A DNA stretch of 64,000 nucleotides from Pelagibacterium flavum (GCF_025854335.1 NZ_CP107716.1:496001-560000), one strand, 5' to 3'; counted from the stretch's first letter, positions 52,589 to 61,609 are shown. Program-made: numbers and translations. Notes: generated by a model not told the origin, from the sequence alone.

Positions 52589-53989
52589 ATGAGCACGCGG
52601 ACCGAAACCGACTCGATGGGCCCGATCGAGGTTCCAAATGAGAAATATTACGGGGCCCAGACCGCGCGCTCGCTGATGAATTTCGATATTGGCGGCGAAA
52701 AGATGCCGCTCGAAATCGTCCATGCCTTCGGAATTCTGAAAAAGGCCGCGGCGGTCACCAATACCAAGCTCGGGCTCATGGACGAAGCGACCCGCGATCT
52801 GGTGGTGGCGGCGGCCGATGAGGTGATCGCGGGCAAGCTCGACGATCATTTCCCGCTGGTGGTATGGCAGACCGGGTCGGGTACCCAGTCGAACATGAAC
52901 GTCAACGAGGTGATTTCCAACCGCGCCATCGAAATGGCCGGTGGGGAGATGGGCAGCAAGAAGCCCGTGCACCCCAATGACCACGTCAATATGAGTCAAA
53001 GCTCCAACGACACCTATCCCACCGCCATGCATATCGCGGCGGTGACGATTGTCGAGGACATGCTGTTTGCCAAGGTCAAGCTGTTGCGCGACACGCTGGC
53101 CAAAAAGTCCGAAGAGTTCATGGATGTGGTCAAGATCGGCCGCACCCATCTTCAGGATGCGACGCCTCTGACGCTGGGCCAGGAGATTTCGGGCTGGGTG
53201 GCCCAGATCGATCTGGCGCTCAAAGCGATTGAAGCGACGCTCCCGCAATTGCGTGAACTGGCGCTGGGCGGGACGGCGGTCGGGACCGGGCTTAACACCC
53301 ATCCCGACTATGCGCGCATGGTGGCCGAGGAAATCTCGAGCCTTTCGGGGCATGAATTTGTGACCGCGCCGAACAAGTTTGCGGTTCTGGCCGGGCATGA
53401 TGCGTTCGTTGGCGCTTCGGGGGCATTAAAGCAACTTGCCGTTGCGTTCATGAAGATCGCCAATGACGTGCGCTGGCTGGCCTCGGGGCCGCGCTCGGGG
53501 CTGGGCGAAATCACCATTCCGGAAAACGAGCCCGGCTCCTCGATCATGCCGGGCAAGGTCAACCCGACCCAATCGGAGGCCATGACCATGGTCGTGGCGC
53601 AGGTCATGGGCAACGACGCGACCATCGGGTTTGCGGCGAGCCAGGGCAATTTCGAGCTCAATGTCTATAAGCCGGTCATCGCTTTCAACTTCATCCAGTC
53701 GGTGCGGCTTCTGGCCGATGCGGCCAAATCGTTCAACGACAATTGCGCCATCGGGATCGAGCCGGACCGCAAGAAGATCAACGAGCATTTGAACAATTCG
53801 CTGATGCTGGTAACCGCGCTCAACCGCAAGATCGGTTACGACAACGCCGCCAAGATCGCCAAGACGGCGCACAAGAACGGCACGACCTTGCGCGAGGAGG
53901 CTATCGCGCTGGGGCTTTTGACCGGCGAAGAGTTCGATGCCGAGGTGCGGCCCGAACAGATGGTTGGGCCGATTTCGGTCAAGAAATAA
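52589..53989 (+). CDS. fumC: Class II fumarate hydratase
   Basis: FumC interconverts fumarate and malate in the TCA cycle. It is 466 aa and carries [36 protein letters not shown] and the signature [16 protein letters not shown] containing the catalytic serine. GGAGG lies 8 nt before the ATG at 52589, while the frame is open from 52529 through the terminator, so the longer start is rejected. Confidence 0.97.
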   Translation: MSTRTETDSMGPIEVPNEKYYGAQTARSLMNFDIGGEKMPLEIVHAFGILKKAAAVTNTKLGLMDEATRDLVVAAADEVIAGKLDDHFPLVVWQTGSGTQSNMNVNEVISNRAIEMAGGEMGSKKPVHPNDHVNMSQSSNDTYPTAMHIAAVTIVEDMLFAKVKLLRDTLAKKSEEFMDVVKIGRTHLQDATPLTLGQEISGWVAQIDLALKAIEATLPQLRELALGGTAVGTGLNTHPDYARMVAEEISSLSGHEFVTAPNKFAVLAGHDAFVGASGALKQLAVAFMKIANDVRWLASGPRSGLGEITIPENEPGSSIMPGKVNPTQSEAMTMVVAQVMGNDATIGFAASQGNFELNVYKPVIAFNFIQSVRLLADAAKSFNDNCAIGIEPDRKKINEHLNNSLMLVTALNRKIGYDNAAKIAKTAHKNGTTLREEAIALGLLTGEEFDAEVRPEQMVGPISVKK

Positions 53990-53999
53990 GAGACGAGAG

Positions 54000-54024
54000 G
54001 GCCGGTCAATGACCGGCCTTTTTT
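54000..54024 (+). terminator. Rho-independent terminator after fumC
   Basis: GGCCGGTC-AAT-GACCGGCC is a perfect 8-bp stem followed by TTTTTT, starting 11 bp after the fumC stop. Confidence 0.92.
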
Positions 54025-54061
54025 CTGGTCAAATCGGGGGTTTTGAGGCAGGGTCGCGGTC

Positions 54062-54496
54062 ATGAGACCTCCCATTGGACGGAACCCATCAATGTTCGTG
54101 CCGCCGCTTCTGGCCCTGCCTTTGATCGTTTACAATCTAATGGCGCTGTTCGGTTTTGCCGACGGTGCTGCCTGGATGTCGCCACTGACCACGATTTCGA
54201 TGGTTTCGGGTGGCGTGTGGGTGCTGAGCGTTGGAGACGTTTTCGTTCTCGTCTCGCTGCTGCTGTTGTTTGGCGAAATCCTCAAATCGACGCGGTTCGG
54301 CAATGCATCGGTGGTCGATCACATGCTCTCTACTGCCGTGTTCGTCATCTGCCTCGTGGAATTCCTGCTTGTCGGTTATGCGGCCACGTCGGTGTTTTTT
54401 ATCCTGATGGTGATGGCGCTTATCGACGTGATCGCCGGATTTACCGTTTCTATCCGCGCCGCGGCGCGGGACGTTCAGTTCGGTGGCGTCGAATAG
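54062..54496 (+). CDS. Four-helix membrane protein of unknown function
   Basis: A 144-aa hydrophobic protein with about four membrane helices, beginning PPLLALPLIVYNLMALFGF and followed by SVGDVFVLVSLLLLFGEIL. It resembles conserved uncharacterised membrane proteins of Rhizobiales. I do not recognise a named domain. The start at 54062 has two in-frame ATGs, the second (54092, MFVPP) being nearer the first helix. It converges on the 85-aa gene with one base between stops. Confidence 0.7.
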   Translation: MRPPIGRNPSMFVPPLLALPLIVYNLMALFGFADGAAWMSPLTTISMVSGGVWVLSVGDVFVLVSLLLLFGEILKSTRFGNASVVDHMLSTAVFVICLVEFLLVGYAATSVFFILMVMALIDVIAGFTVSIRAAARDVQFGGVE

Positions 54497-54497
54497 A

Positions 54498-54755
54498 TCA
54501 GGCCGAGACCGATTTGCGGTAGCCCATGGGGATGCGCTTGAGATCGCTGGTTTCGGCCGAGCGATAGAACCGGCTGGCCTGGGTTTCCCGAGATGCCGAA
54601 GCCGGCGTGCCGGCACGGGCGGATTCGATCAGCTGGGCGAGGAAGGCGGCCGGGGGCGCTGAGCCGGCCAGGGACGGCCGGGCGCGCGGAACGGAGAGGC
54701 TGACGGGGAGATGGTGTCCCGAAATCGTCCGTTTTTCTGGCTTGCTCGTGTCCAC
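54498..54755 (-). CDS. Small conserved-type hypothetical protein ending in LKRIPMGYRKSVSA
   Basis: An 85-aa protein with a Pro/Ala-rich middle and a polar C-terminal segment YRSAETSDLKRIPMGYRK. Proteins with a similar C-terminal end appear as short conserved hypotheticals in Rhizobiales; I know no function. It starts with GTG and GGAA 8 nt upstream. The gene is AT-poor like its neighbours, and the convergent placement one base from the membrane-protein stop supports coding status. Confidence 0.5.
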   Translation of the reverse strand: MDTSKPEKRTISGHHLPVSLSVPRARPSLAGSAPPAAFLAQLIESARAGTPASASRETQASRFYRSAETSDLKRIPMGYRKSVSA

Positions 54756-55025
54756 TTGCGCGGTTCCGTTTCAAAGTGGGACATGTGTCCCGTTCTGGCA
54801 CGCACCCGGTGCCCTTCTTCCCCAGACGTCGCAATCGCCATGCCAGTTGGCAATGTTTTGTTAACGATTGCCACAGGCAAACCGGCATATGGTTAACGGC
54901 GGAGACGGGTTTTGGTTCTGGGCGGAGAGCGCGGTTAACGAACCGGTAAGGGATGCGCCGCAATTTCGCGGCTTTGTTGCGCTTTGAGGGGGCGAGAGTT
55001 TTCCCGGACGAGAGAGGCCGAACCC

Positions 55026-55511
55026 ATGACCCCACAGATAGCTCCCGCCCGCCTGAGTGCCGCTGCGTTCCTATTGATCTGCATGGGCGCGCTGGCCGCC
55101 TGTTCGGGAGCTCCCTCGACGGGCGGCGGGCTGGCGCCCGGCCTTGTCGCCCAGATCAACGCGCCGGGGGCGCAGATGGACCGGTCGGCGGCGCTGGGGA
55201 TCATCAACCAGTATCGCGCGACGCGCGGTGTGGCTCCGTTAAGCCCAGATCCGGCGCTCGATGCGCAGGCTCAGACCGTTGCGGCGCAATATGCGAGCAC
55301 GGGCAACCCTCCGGCCCGCCCTGCAGGGGCAACCAATATGCGGCTATCGGCCGGCTATACCAATTTCGCGGAAACCTTCTCGGGCTGGCGCAACAGCCCG
55401 GCCGACGCAGACGTTCTGGCGCTGGCCGACGCGCGGCGTGCCGGGTTTGCCGCCGTATATGATCCCAATTCGGCCTATGGCACACATTGGGTGATGCTGC
55501 TGGGGCAATAG
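55026..55511 (+). CDS. CAP/SCP-domain lipoprotein
   Basis: A 161-aa lipoprotein. The signal peptide ends with the lipobox LAAC, the lipidated Cys being in GALAACSG. The CAP-like domain starts INQYRATRGVAPLSPDPALD and ends PNSAYGTHWVMLLGQ, matching the SCP/PR1 beta-strand. The function of bacterial CAP lipoproteins is unclear; peptidoglycan or calcium binding has been proposed. The ATG at 55026 is preceded by GAGG and gives the signal peptide. Confidence 0.82.
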   Translation: MTPQIAPARLSAAAFLLICMGALAACSGAPSTGGGLAPGLVAQINAPGAQMDRSAALGIINQYRATRGVAPLSPDPALDAQAQTVAAQYASTGNPPARPAGATNMRLSAGYTNFAETFSGWRNSPADADVLALADARRAGFAAVYDPNSAYGTHWVMLLGQ

Positions 55512-55554
55512 TGGCCCCCCCGACACACGAAGCGACCGGAAGCGCTGAAAGCCT

Positions 55555-56226
55555 CTAGGCGTTCTCGATGAGCCGCTTGCGCAGTTCGGACCGGGGACAG
55601 ATGAGCTTGTTCTCGAGGCTGTCGAAATCGACTCGGGTCAGAAATTCTATGGCAAAGCCGGGGTCGAGCAAGCGCACGACGCGGCCGACCACTGTTCCCA
55701 GAGCCATCGGCATGCCGATGGTGACGTCGAGATCAGCGGAAATGGCGGCGCCGGTCATCGAGATGTCGATCACGAAGCAATCGATCATCACGCCATCGGC
55801 CAGGATAATGGTCGATTGGGGATCCTTGGGCGTGATACGCCGGTAGCGGCGGTTGTCGGAAACTTCGTAGTTCTTGTGCTTTTCGAGCCATTGGACGTGG
55901 GAGGCGAGGCGTTCGCGTTCCTCATCGGTCATATCGAGCGACATGGTAAAGCCAAAACCCATGGGCCGGGTGATCTGGCCGCGCAGGACGCCGAATTCGT
56001 CGAAATGGGCGGTCACCCAATCCCCAACCGCACCGCCGATCGGTGCCGCCATGGACATGGTCACTGGCGAAATGCGTTGCACGCGGCACGCGAAATAGGG
56101 TGTCTTGCCGTTTGCGCTCGTCCACTTTTCGAGGTGATATCGCCCGGGCATATTGGTCATGAGCCGCAGGCGATCGTCCATTCGGGGGCGGCTCATTGGA
56201 GCCGCGAGGTTTTTCCCCTGTGTCAT
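55555..56226 (-). CDS. PilZ-domain protein
   Basis: A 223-aa protein. A PilZ domain lies in residues 120-215: NRRYRRI supplies the RxxxR motif and CFVIDISMTGAAI the DxSxxG motif, so c-di-GMP binding is likely. The first 115 residues have a related beta-rich arrangement (FACRVQRISPVTMSM) without the motifs and may be a degenerate second PilZ domain. The upstream region is AT-rich and probably holds the promoter. It could respond to the GGDEF-EAL protein, but that is inference. Confidence 0.8.
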   Translation of the reverse strand: MTQGKNLAAPMSRPRMDDRLRLMTNMPGRYHLEKWTSANGKTPYFACRVQRISPVTMSMAAPIGGAVGDWVTAHFDEFGVLRGQITRPMGFGFTMSLDMTDEERERLASHVQWLEKHKNYEVSDNRRYRRITPKDPQSTIILADGVMIDCFVIDISMTGAAISADLDVTIGMPMALGTVVGRVVRLLDPGFAIEFLTRVDFDSLENKLICPRSELRKRLIENA

Positions 56227-56352
56227 GGTATTGCTCCGCCAAGAGGAACTTACCTTATAGTATTAATCCTTAATAAATATTGTCTTTAAGCATTTACCTA
56301 TTATGGCAGTCGTCTTTCTGCCCCTGTTGAGCGTCCTTGGGAGAGTAAAGTT

Positions 56353-56586
56353 GTGAGTGATACTGTTGTCGATGCGCGCGGGCTCAAATGTCCGCTGCCG
56401 GTGCTCAAGCTTGAAAAGGCGTTGGTCGGGGTCGGGGCGGGGGAGACGATCGCCGTGCTTGCAACCGATCCCGTCGCACGGATCGACATACCGCTCTATT
56501 GCCGGCAGCAGGGGCTGGCGCTGGATATCAGCCAAGAGGGCGCAGCCGTTCGATATGTGGTGACCAAGTCGCCAGCCGCGGGGTAG
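56353..56586 (+). CDS. tusA: TusA-family sulfurtransferase
   Basis: A 77-aa sulfur carrier. The active-site CPxP motif is Cys13-Pro14-Leu-Pro16 in ARGLKCPLPVLKLEKAL. It takes part in sulfur transfer to tRNA or molybdenum cofactor pathways. It starts with ATG 126 bp from the divergent PilZ gene and ends 5 bp before the convergent carboxypeptidase gene. Confidence 0.9.
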   Translation: MSDTVVDARGLKCPLPVLKLEKALVGVGAGETIAVLATDPVARIDIPLYCRQQGLALDISQEGAAVRYVVTKSPAAG

Positions 56587-56591
56587 TCGCG

Positions 56592-57758
56592 TCAGGGAGC
56601 GGGGGTCAGCGAGACGATCGAGGAATCGCCAAAACCTGTCGACAGGGTCTGATCGGGCAGGCTGTCGGCCGCCATGGCAGCCGTTCCGGGCCTTGGACGG
56701 GGCAGGGGCACATCGGCCAGCCGACCAAGGGTGGCAATGGTATGGGTGGGGGGAACGATGGTATCGTTAAGATAGGAAATCTGGCCATCGAGCCCGGCAG
56801 AAAAGATCTCGGCGCGTTGCTCGGAGTATTGGGATGCGTTGGCGCCGCAGATATCGGGGCGCATGTCGACGGGCAGAAGTCCGGGTTGGTTGACGACCGC
56901 GTTGACGGTTTTACCGGTGCCGCGATAGCCGCCGGCAAAACCGGAAAACAGCATCTGGGCGGTCATCTCCCCGCGTTCGCGCGAGGAACTGGCGCCCAAG
57001 GTTATGGCCATCAACTGGCGTCCGCCGCGGGTTACCGTGGCGACGATGTTGAGACCGGAGGCGCAGACATAGCCGGTCTTCATGCCATCGGTGCCGGCAA
57101 AGCCGGTCAAAAGCTCGTTGTTGGAATGGGACCGCGAATCGCCGAGCGCCACGGTGCGGGTGGAAAACAGCGCATCATACTGGGGAAAGCGCGCCTTGAT
57201 GGTGAGCGCGATCATGGCGATGTCGCGCGCGGTGGTGACCTGGGCGGGGTCGTGCAGGCCGTGGGGATTGACGAAATGGGTGCCGCTCAGTCCCATGATC
57301 GCGGCGCGGGCGTTCATCATCTCGACAAAGGCCGGTTCGCTGCCGGCGATGGTTTCGCCTATGGCAACGGCAATGTCATTGGCCGATTTGACGACGAGCA
57401 TATAGAGCGCGTCCTCGAGCGTGATTGCCGTACCTTCGGGCAGGCCCAGCCTGGAAGGCTCCACCGACAGAGCATTGGCTGAAGTGATGACCGGGGTGGA
57501 GAGCGTTGCCTGTCCGGTTTCAATCGCCTCAAAGGCGATGAGCGCGGTCATCAGCTTGGTGAGCGAAGCGGGATGCCAGGGAATACCGGCTTCGTTCTCG
57601 TACAGCACCTCGTTGGTGCGCATGTCGATGAGCAGTTGAGGAAGCGCGAAAGCGTTGACGGCGGTGGCGGCAAGAATACCGAAAACCAGAAGGCAAATGG
57701 ACAGCAATCGCCGGACAGACTGCACCGCGCTCACTCCGTTATCGTTTCGCTGGAGCAT
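56592..57758 (-). CDS. dacC: D-alanyl-D-alanine carboxypeptidase, penicillin-binding protein 5/6 type
   Basis: An S11-family serine peptidase of 388 aa that trims peptidoglycan stem peptides. A signal/anchor helix covers residues 18-38. Motifs are SxxK (Ser65-Lys68 in PASLTKLM), SxN (Ser125-Asn127 in VKSANDI) and KTG (Lys227-Gly229 in DGMKTGYV). A C-terminal region of about 100 residues follows. The ATG at 57758 was chosen because the upstream part of the open frame shows no homology and contains a repeat. The exact PBP type (DacA/C/F) is not settled. Confidence 0.9.
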   Translation of the reverse strand: MLQRNDNGVSAVQSVRRLLSICLLVFGILAATAVNAFALPQLLIDMRTNEVLYENEAGIPWHPASLTKLMTALIAFEAIETGQATLSTPVITSANALSVEPSRLGLPEGTAITLEDALYMLVVKSANDIAVAIGETIAGSEPAFVEMMNARAAIMGLSGTHFVNPHGLHDPAQVTTARDIAMIALTIKARFPQYDALFSTRTVALGDSRSHSNNELLTGFAGTDGMKTGYVCASGLNIVATVTRGGRQLMAITLGASSSRERGEMTAQMLFSGFAGGYRGTGKTVNAVVNQPGLLPVDMRPDICGANASQYSEQRAEIFSAGLDGQISYLNDTIVPPTHTIATLGRLADVPLPRPRPGTAAMAADSLPDQTLSTGFGDSSIVSLTPAP

Positions 57759-57767
57759 GATCGGGCC

Positions 57768-57850
57768 CGATGGAATCGGTCCGGAGCTCCAAGGTTTTGC
57801 TTTGTCGTGCGGCCGAACCGAAAAAGTCCGCAACGCTTTCTGGCCGCACG
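57768..57850 (+). repeat. Degenerate RIME-like half-repeat upstream of dacC
   Basis: TTTGCTTTGTCGTGCGGCCG, AACCGAAAAAGTCCGCAACG and CTTTCTGGCCGCAC match the order of blocks in the copy at 4108-4196. Confidence 0.45.
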
Positions 57851-57965
57851 CCGGTGATCGGATTGATCCATAACAGGGCAAATTTGGCTAAACAATGCCC
57901 GCCTGCCATGGCGGAGATTTCTTGCCCGGCCTTTTGCACCCGGCCAAGGGTTCCCTTTGGTAACC

Positions 57966-57986
57966 AGGGGTATTATATGTACCTTA
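57966..57986 (+). promoter_or_regulatory. Putative HxlR operator/promoter
   Basis: AGGGGTATTATATGTACCTTA contains an imperfect GGTA/TACC dyad with a central TATTAT -10-like box, 20 bp upstream of the regulator start. HxlR proteins commonly bind such palindromes at their own promoter. Confidence 0.45.
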
Positions 57987-58005
57987 AATCAATCTGGAAG
58001 GTCTT

Positions 58006-58410
58006 GTGGCCATGGCCAATGTCGAGCCTGACGAAGCAGCCGTATGCACGGCAATGGGGGACATCCTCAACCGGATCGGCGACAAATGGAGCGTGATGGT
58101 GGTGGGTCGGCTCAAGGGCGGCACCATGCGGTTTTCCGAGTTGCGCCGGGCCATCGACGGGGTTTCCCAGCGTATGCTGACACTCACCCTGCGCAATCTG
58201 GAGCGCGACGGGCTGGTAACGCGCACCGTTTACGCAGAAATCCCGCCGCGGGTGGAATATACGCTGACGGAAATGGGCTGCACGCTCACCGGACCGATCG
58301 GGGCGCTTTGGGACTGGGCCGCCGAGCACCAGGACCAGGTGGCGCAGGCGCGGGCCGTTTATGATCGTGCGCAAGCGGGGGCCGAGGAGCCTGAGCGCAG
58401 GCGGGCGTGA
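58006..58410 (+). CDS. HxlR-family transcriptional regulator
   Basis: A winged-helix regulator of 134 aa. The family core reads ILNRIGDKWSVMVVGRLKGG, MRFSELRRAIDGVSQRMLTL and GLVTRTVYAEIPPRVEYTLT. The N terminus carries a single cysteine at VCTAMGD, equivalent to the position used as redox switch in some HxlR members. The GTG at 58006 and ATG at 58012 are both possible starts. Divergent from dacC with about 250 bp between; no clear target gene sits beside it. Confidence 0.9.
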   Translation: MAMANVEPDEAAVCTAMGDILNRIGDKWSVMVVGRLKGGTMRFSELRRAIDGVSQRMLTLTLRNLERDGLVTRTVYAEIPPRVEYTLTEMGCTLTGPIGALWDWAAEHQDQVAQARAVYDRAQAGAEEPERRRA

Positions 58411-58425
58411 GCGCTCGACCGGTGC

Positions 58426-59361
58426 TTAACGGGACACGGCGATATGCAGGTGATCCTGGTGCAGCCGGTCGGTAAATGATCGGCCGCCGACGCCGTCGAG
58501 GGCCCAAGGGGAGCCGATCTGGCGGATTTCGGGTTGCTGGTAGAGCCATTGCACGGTCTGGTGGATCATTGATCCTTGCGCCCTGCCATCGATAACCAGC
58601 GTGTCGCCGAGCCTGTAGATATCGAAGGCCCGGCCTCTGGTGTGATCGGACTGACGATTGGTGCCGAACACTTCATAGGGGTGACCCTGGGAGAGCGTTA
58701 CGACGCCGAAGGGCGTCCGGTCGGCGAGGCGCGCCATTATGGCGAGCAGATCGGGGGAGATGCTCCCCGAAAGAATGTCCCAACGGGCCGAGTCGGGCAT
58801 TTCGATGCGGGGGTCATTGAGGACCGCAAGGGCCTGAGGCGAGGGCGCAGCGGGCTCGGTGACGAGCGTGCCGCCGATCGAGGCGAGCTCGGCAAACCGC
58901 CAGCTGGTGCCAGAGAGCACGAGCCTGATGTCGAGGGTGCGTATAAAGACCTGTATGCCCTCGGCCGTGCCGACCATCTGTTCGACCACAACCATAACCG
59001 AAGCGGCGTCGGCGCCCAGGCCACCCAGTTGGGGATAGATGATGCGTCCCCGCGACCAAGCACCCGGAACGTGAAAGATTGCCGCGAGTTCGGATGCGGC
59101 GGCGCCTGCAAACTCGAGTCGCGCGGCAATTTGCTGTGTCGTTTCGCCTGCCGAATAGGTGGTCAGCGCCAGCGCGGCCTGGCTGGCCAGGCGCTTGGCG
59201 TTGGGATGGGTTTCGTTGGGCGATAGGGGTTCGACACCGTTCTGATGGGTGGGCGGGGCGACAATCTCAGGGGCGTTCGGGAAGGATGCTGGCTGAGCCC
59301 AGCCGCTTTGGATAGGCGTGCACAACAGTATAAGCGCGGCGATCGCCTGCCAGATCCTCAT
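58426..59361 (-). CDS. Exported protein with an M15-like zinc peptidase fold
   Basis: A 311-aa protein with a signal peptide (MRIWQAIAALILLCTPIQSG). The C-terminal third carries QSDHTRGRAFDIYRLGD and DRLHQDHLHIAV, the H...D...H pattern of M15-like D-Ala-D-Ala carboxypeptidases. The middle part is not recognised. It could cut peptidoglycan or be an inactive relative. The ATG at 59361 is chosen; an in-frame start at 59376 also exists. Its start overlaps the end of the next gene by about 95 bases. Confidence 0.72.
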   Translation of the reverse strand: MRIWQAIAALILLCTPIQSGWAQPASFPNAPEIVAPPTHQNGVEPLSPNETHPNAKRLASQAALALTTYSAGETTQQIAARLEFAGAAASELAAIFHVPGAWSRGRIIYPQLGGLGADAASVMVVVEQMVGTAEGIQVFIRTLDIRLVLSGTSWRFAELASIGGTLVTEPAAPSPQALAVLNDPRIEMPDSARWDILSGSISPDLLAIMARLADRTPFGVVTLSQGHPYEVFGTNRQSDHTRGRAFDIYRLGDTLVIDGRAQGSMIHQTVQWLYQQPEIRQIGSPWALDGVGGRSFTDRLHQDHLHIAVSR

Positions 59362-60025
59362 AGGCACCTTCCTCATCCAGTATCAGCCTGTATTCCCTTA
59401 AAATTGCGCCATCGTGACTTTTGTGCTGACCGACCAGCCGGCAGCCCAGCCTTTCAAAGAACGGGGTGCCAAGTCCACCCTCCTCGGTGACCAGCAGCGC
59501 GCGGTGGACCCCGCGTGCGGTCGCGCGATTGGCAAAACCTTCGATAAGCCGCCGGCCGACACCCCGCCGGCGCATGGTTGCGTCGGTGACGATATGGCTG
59601 AGCACCGAAACCGGGCGGGACGCACGGGGCTGGGCGGCGGAGGCGGAGGCGGAGGGCAGCACGCCCATGTGGCGGGCGACGCCTCTGGCGTAACGCCCCA
59701 TCCGGGTGCGGGCGAAATCGAGTGCCACCTGGGGGCGGGTGAGCATGGCGCCGCATCCGGCCAGCGCCAGTCTGGAGCCGAAATTGTGGGTCACCCAGCG
59801 GTAGTGCTCGGCGTTCGCGGTTGTGCCGAACAGGGCGCCGACGACGTGATCGTCATCGTCACGGGCGACAAGCGCGATGCCATAGGGAGAGCGGGCAAAG
59901 CTTTCCTGATAGAGACCGAGGAAATGCCGACCGAGCTTTGGAAACAGGCCCAGCCGCAGATTTTTCCGATGCAGGGACGCGGTCGCCTCAATGTCGGATG
60001 TGCGAAGCGGTTCAATCGACAGCAT
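59267..60025 (-). CDS. GNAT-family N-acetyltransferase, 252 aa
   Basis: A GNAT protein larger than usual. The N terminus reads IEPLRTSDIEATASLHRKNL; the core acetyl-CoA region is SHIVTDATMRRRGVGRRLIE followed by LLVTEEGGLGTPFFERLGC. A low-complexity Ser/Ala insert lies at about residue 125. The 45-residue tail overlaps the start region of the M15-like gene on the same strand. The substrate is unknown. The tail reads ILDEEGAYEDLAGD and has no known role. Confidence 0.78.
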   Translation of the reverse strand: MLSIEPLRTSDIEATASLHRKNLRLGLFPKLGRHFLGLYQESFARSPYGIALVARDDDDHVVGALFGTTANAEHYRWVTHNFGSRLALAGCGAMLTRPQVALDFARTRMGRYARGVARHMGVLPSASASAAQPRASRPVSVLSHIVTDATMRRRGVGRRLIEGFANRATARGVHRALLVTEEGGLGTPFFERLGCRLVGQHKSHDGAILREYRLILDEEGAYEDLAGDRRAYTVVHAYPKRLGSASILPERP

Positions 60026-60142
60026 GGCCGGGGCCCCTGACGCGTTAAGTTTGGTTGCCGAAAGGTTAATGCCAAACCGGCTGAGCCGTTCCCGATTGCT
60101 CCAAAATGCATTTCATGTTCGGAATGGGCCTTTCCCGATCCG

Positions 60143-61609
60143 ATGGAAATTGCGATGGGCAAGGAAATCGAACTCAAACTGCAGGTTGCCCCCGAGGCCG
60201 TGGGGCTGGCGCTTCAATGGGGCGAGGCGCAAGGAGAGATGAGCCGGCGGGACCTGCACTCGGTCTATTTCGATACGACAGGGCGCTCGCTGGCCATGGC
60301 GGGATTGTCGCTGAGGACGCGATATGACGGAGCGCGATACGTCCAGACCGTGAAGGCGGCGCAGGGCAGAGCGGCGGGGCTTTTCGCGCGCGAGGAGTGG
60401 GAAAAGGAGGTGGCGTCCGAGTGGCCCGAACTGGGATCGGACACACCGTTGGCCGGCCTGCCGCCGCAGACACTTGATGCGTTGGCGCCGCTTTTTTCTC
60501 TCGAGGTGGTGCGGAGGGGCATCGATATCGCGCGCGGGAGCAGCATTATCGAATTGGCGCTCGATACGGGTGTTGTGGTTGCCGACGACCGTAGGACCGA
60601 ATTCTGCGAAATCGAACTCGAACTCAAATCGGGCGAACCGCATGCGCTTTTTGCGTTGGCGCGCGAGCTCGACGCGCTGGTCAGCCTGCGGCTTGAAGTG
60701 ATGACTAAATCGGAGCGGGGGTATCGCCTGCTCGATGCGGCGGCGGAAAGCGCAAAGGCTGAATTCATACCCCTTTCGGCCGGCCAGGGCGTGCAGGAGG
60801 GCTTTGCCGCGATTGCGGCTGCGTGCATGCGGCAATACAGGCTCAACGAGGATATCGTGCTTCGGCGCCGTTCGCCCGAGGCGCTGCATCAGGTGCGGGT
60901 GGGGCTGCGCCGGCTGCGTTCGGCTCTTGCGCTGTTCAAGCCGGTGGTTGATGATGACCGATATGCCTATTTCCGGGACGAGCTGAAATGGCTGGCGGGA
61001 GAATTGGGCGATGTGCGCGATTTCGACGTCCTTTTCGGCCGGGCCCGCTCCAATCAATTGCGCATCGCGGTGGCCCGCCTGCGCGAGGAGGCCCATGACA
61101 CGCTCGAGGAAATCCTGGCGTCGGCACGGGCGCGGGTGCTGATGATCGATCTGGCTGAATGGGTGGCGGTGGGGCCGTGGCGCAGCGCCGCCCAGCATGC
61201 GGATGGCGAAATTTCGGTCGGGGAATTTGCCGCCGATGCGTTGGAAAAATCGTTTCGGAAATTCAAAAACAGCAGCAAGGGGCTCGCTGGACTGGGCGAA
61301 GAGGACCGGCACGAGGCGCGCAAGCTGGCCAAGCGGTTGCGCTATGGCAGCGAATTTTTTGCCGGGCTCTATACCGGCAAGAAAGCCGCCAAACGTCATG
61401 GCCGGTTCATCGATGGACTGCAGGCGATCCAGGATCAGTTGGGCACGCTCAACGATGTTGCGGCGGCGCCGGGTCTTTTGGCAAAGAATGGGCTGGGCGA
61501 CACCGAAGGCGCCGACGGTGTGCTTTCGGGAGCCGACACGACCGATACGCTCGAGAAAGCGGAAACGGCTCGTGACGGCCTGATTGGTCTCAAACCGTTC
61601 TGGCGCTAG
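60143..61609 (+). CDS. CYTH-CHAD domain protein (inorganic triphosphatase-like)
   Basis: A 488-aa protein. The N-terminal CYTH domain (about 1-200) begins GKEIELKLQVAPEAVGL with the ExExK motif and acidic beta-barrel residues such as FCEIELELKSG; the C-terminal CHAD domain (about 215-470) has ALHQVRVGLRRLRSAL and ARKLAKRLRYGSEFFAGLY with conserved histidines. CYTH hydrolyses triphosphate, CHAD binds polyphosphate. The start at 60143 is the first of two ATGs; the second is 12 bases later. It overlaps the convergent alcohol dehydrogenase by 4 bp. Confidence 0.9.
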   Translation: MEIAMGKEIELKLQVAPEAVGLALQWGEAQGEMSRRDLHSVYFDTTGRSLAMAGLSLRTRYDGARYVQTVKAAQGRAAGLFAREEWEKEVASEWPELGSDTPLAGLPPQTLDALAPLFSLEVVRRGIDIARGSSIIELALDTGVVVADDRRTEFCEIELELKSGEPHALFALARELDALVSLRLEVMTKSERGYRLLDAAAESAKAEFIPLSAGQGVQEGFAAIAAACMRQYRLNEDIVLRRRSPEALHQVRVGLRRLRSALALFKPVVDDDRYAYFRDELKWLAGELGDVRDFDVLFGRARSNQLRIAVARLREEAHDTLEEILASARARVLMIDLAEWVAVGPWRSAAQHADGEISVGEFAADALEKSFRKFKNSSKGLAGLGEEDRHEARKLAKRLRYGSEFFAGLYTGKKAAKRHGRFIDGLQAIQDQLGTLNDVAAAPGLLAKNGLGDTEGADGVLSGADTTDTLEKAETARDGLIGLKPFWR

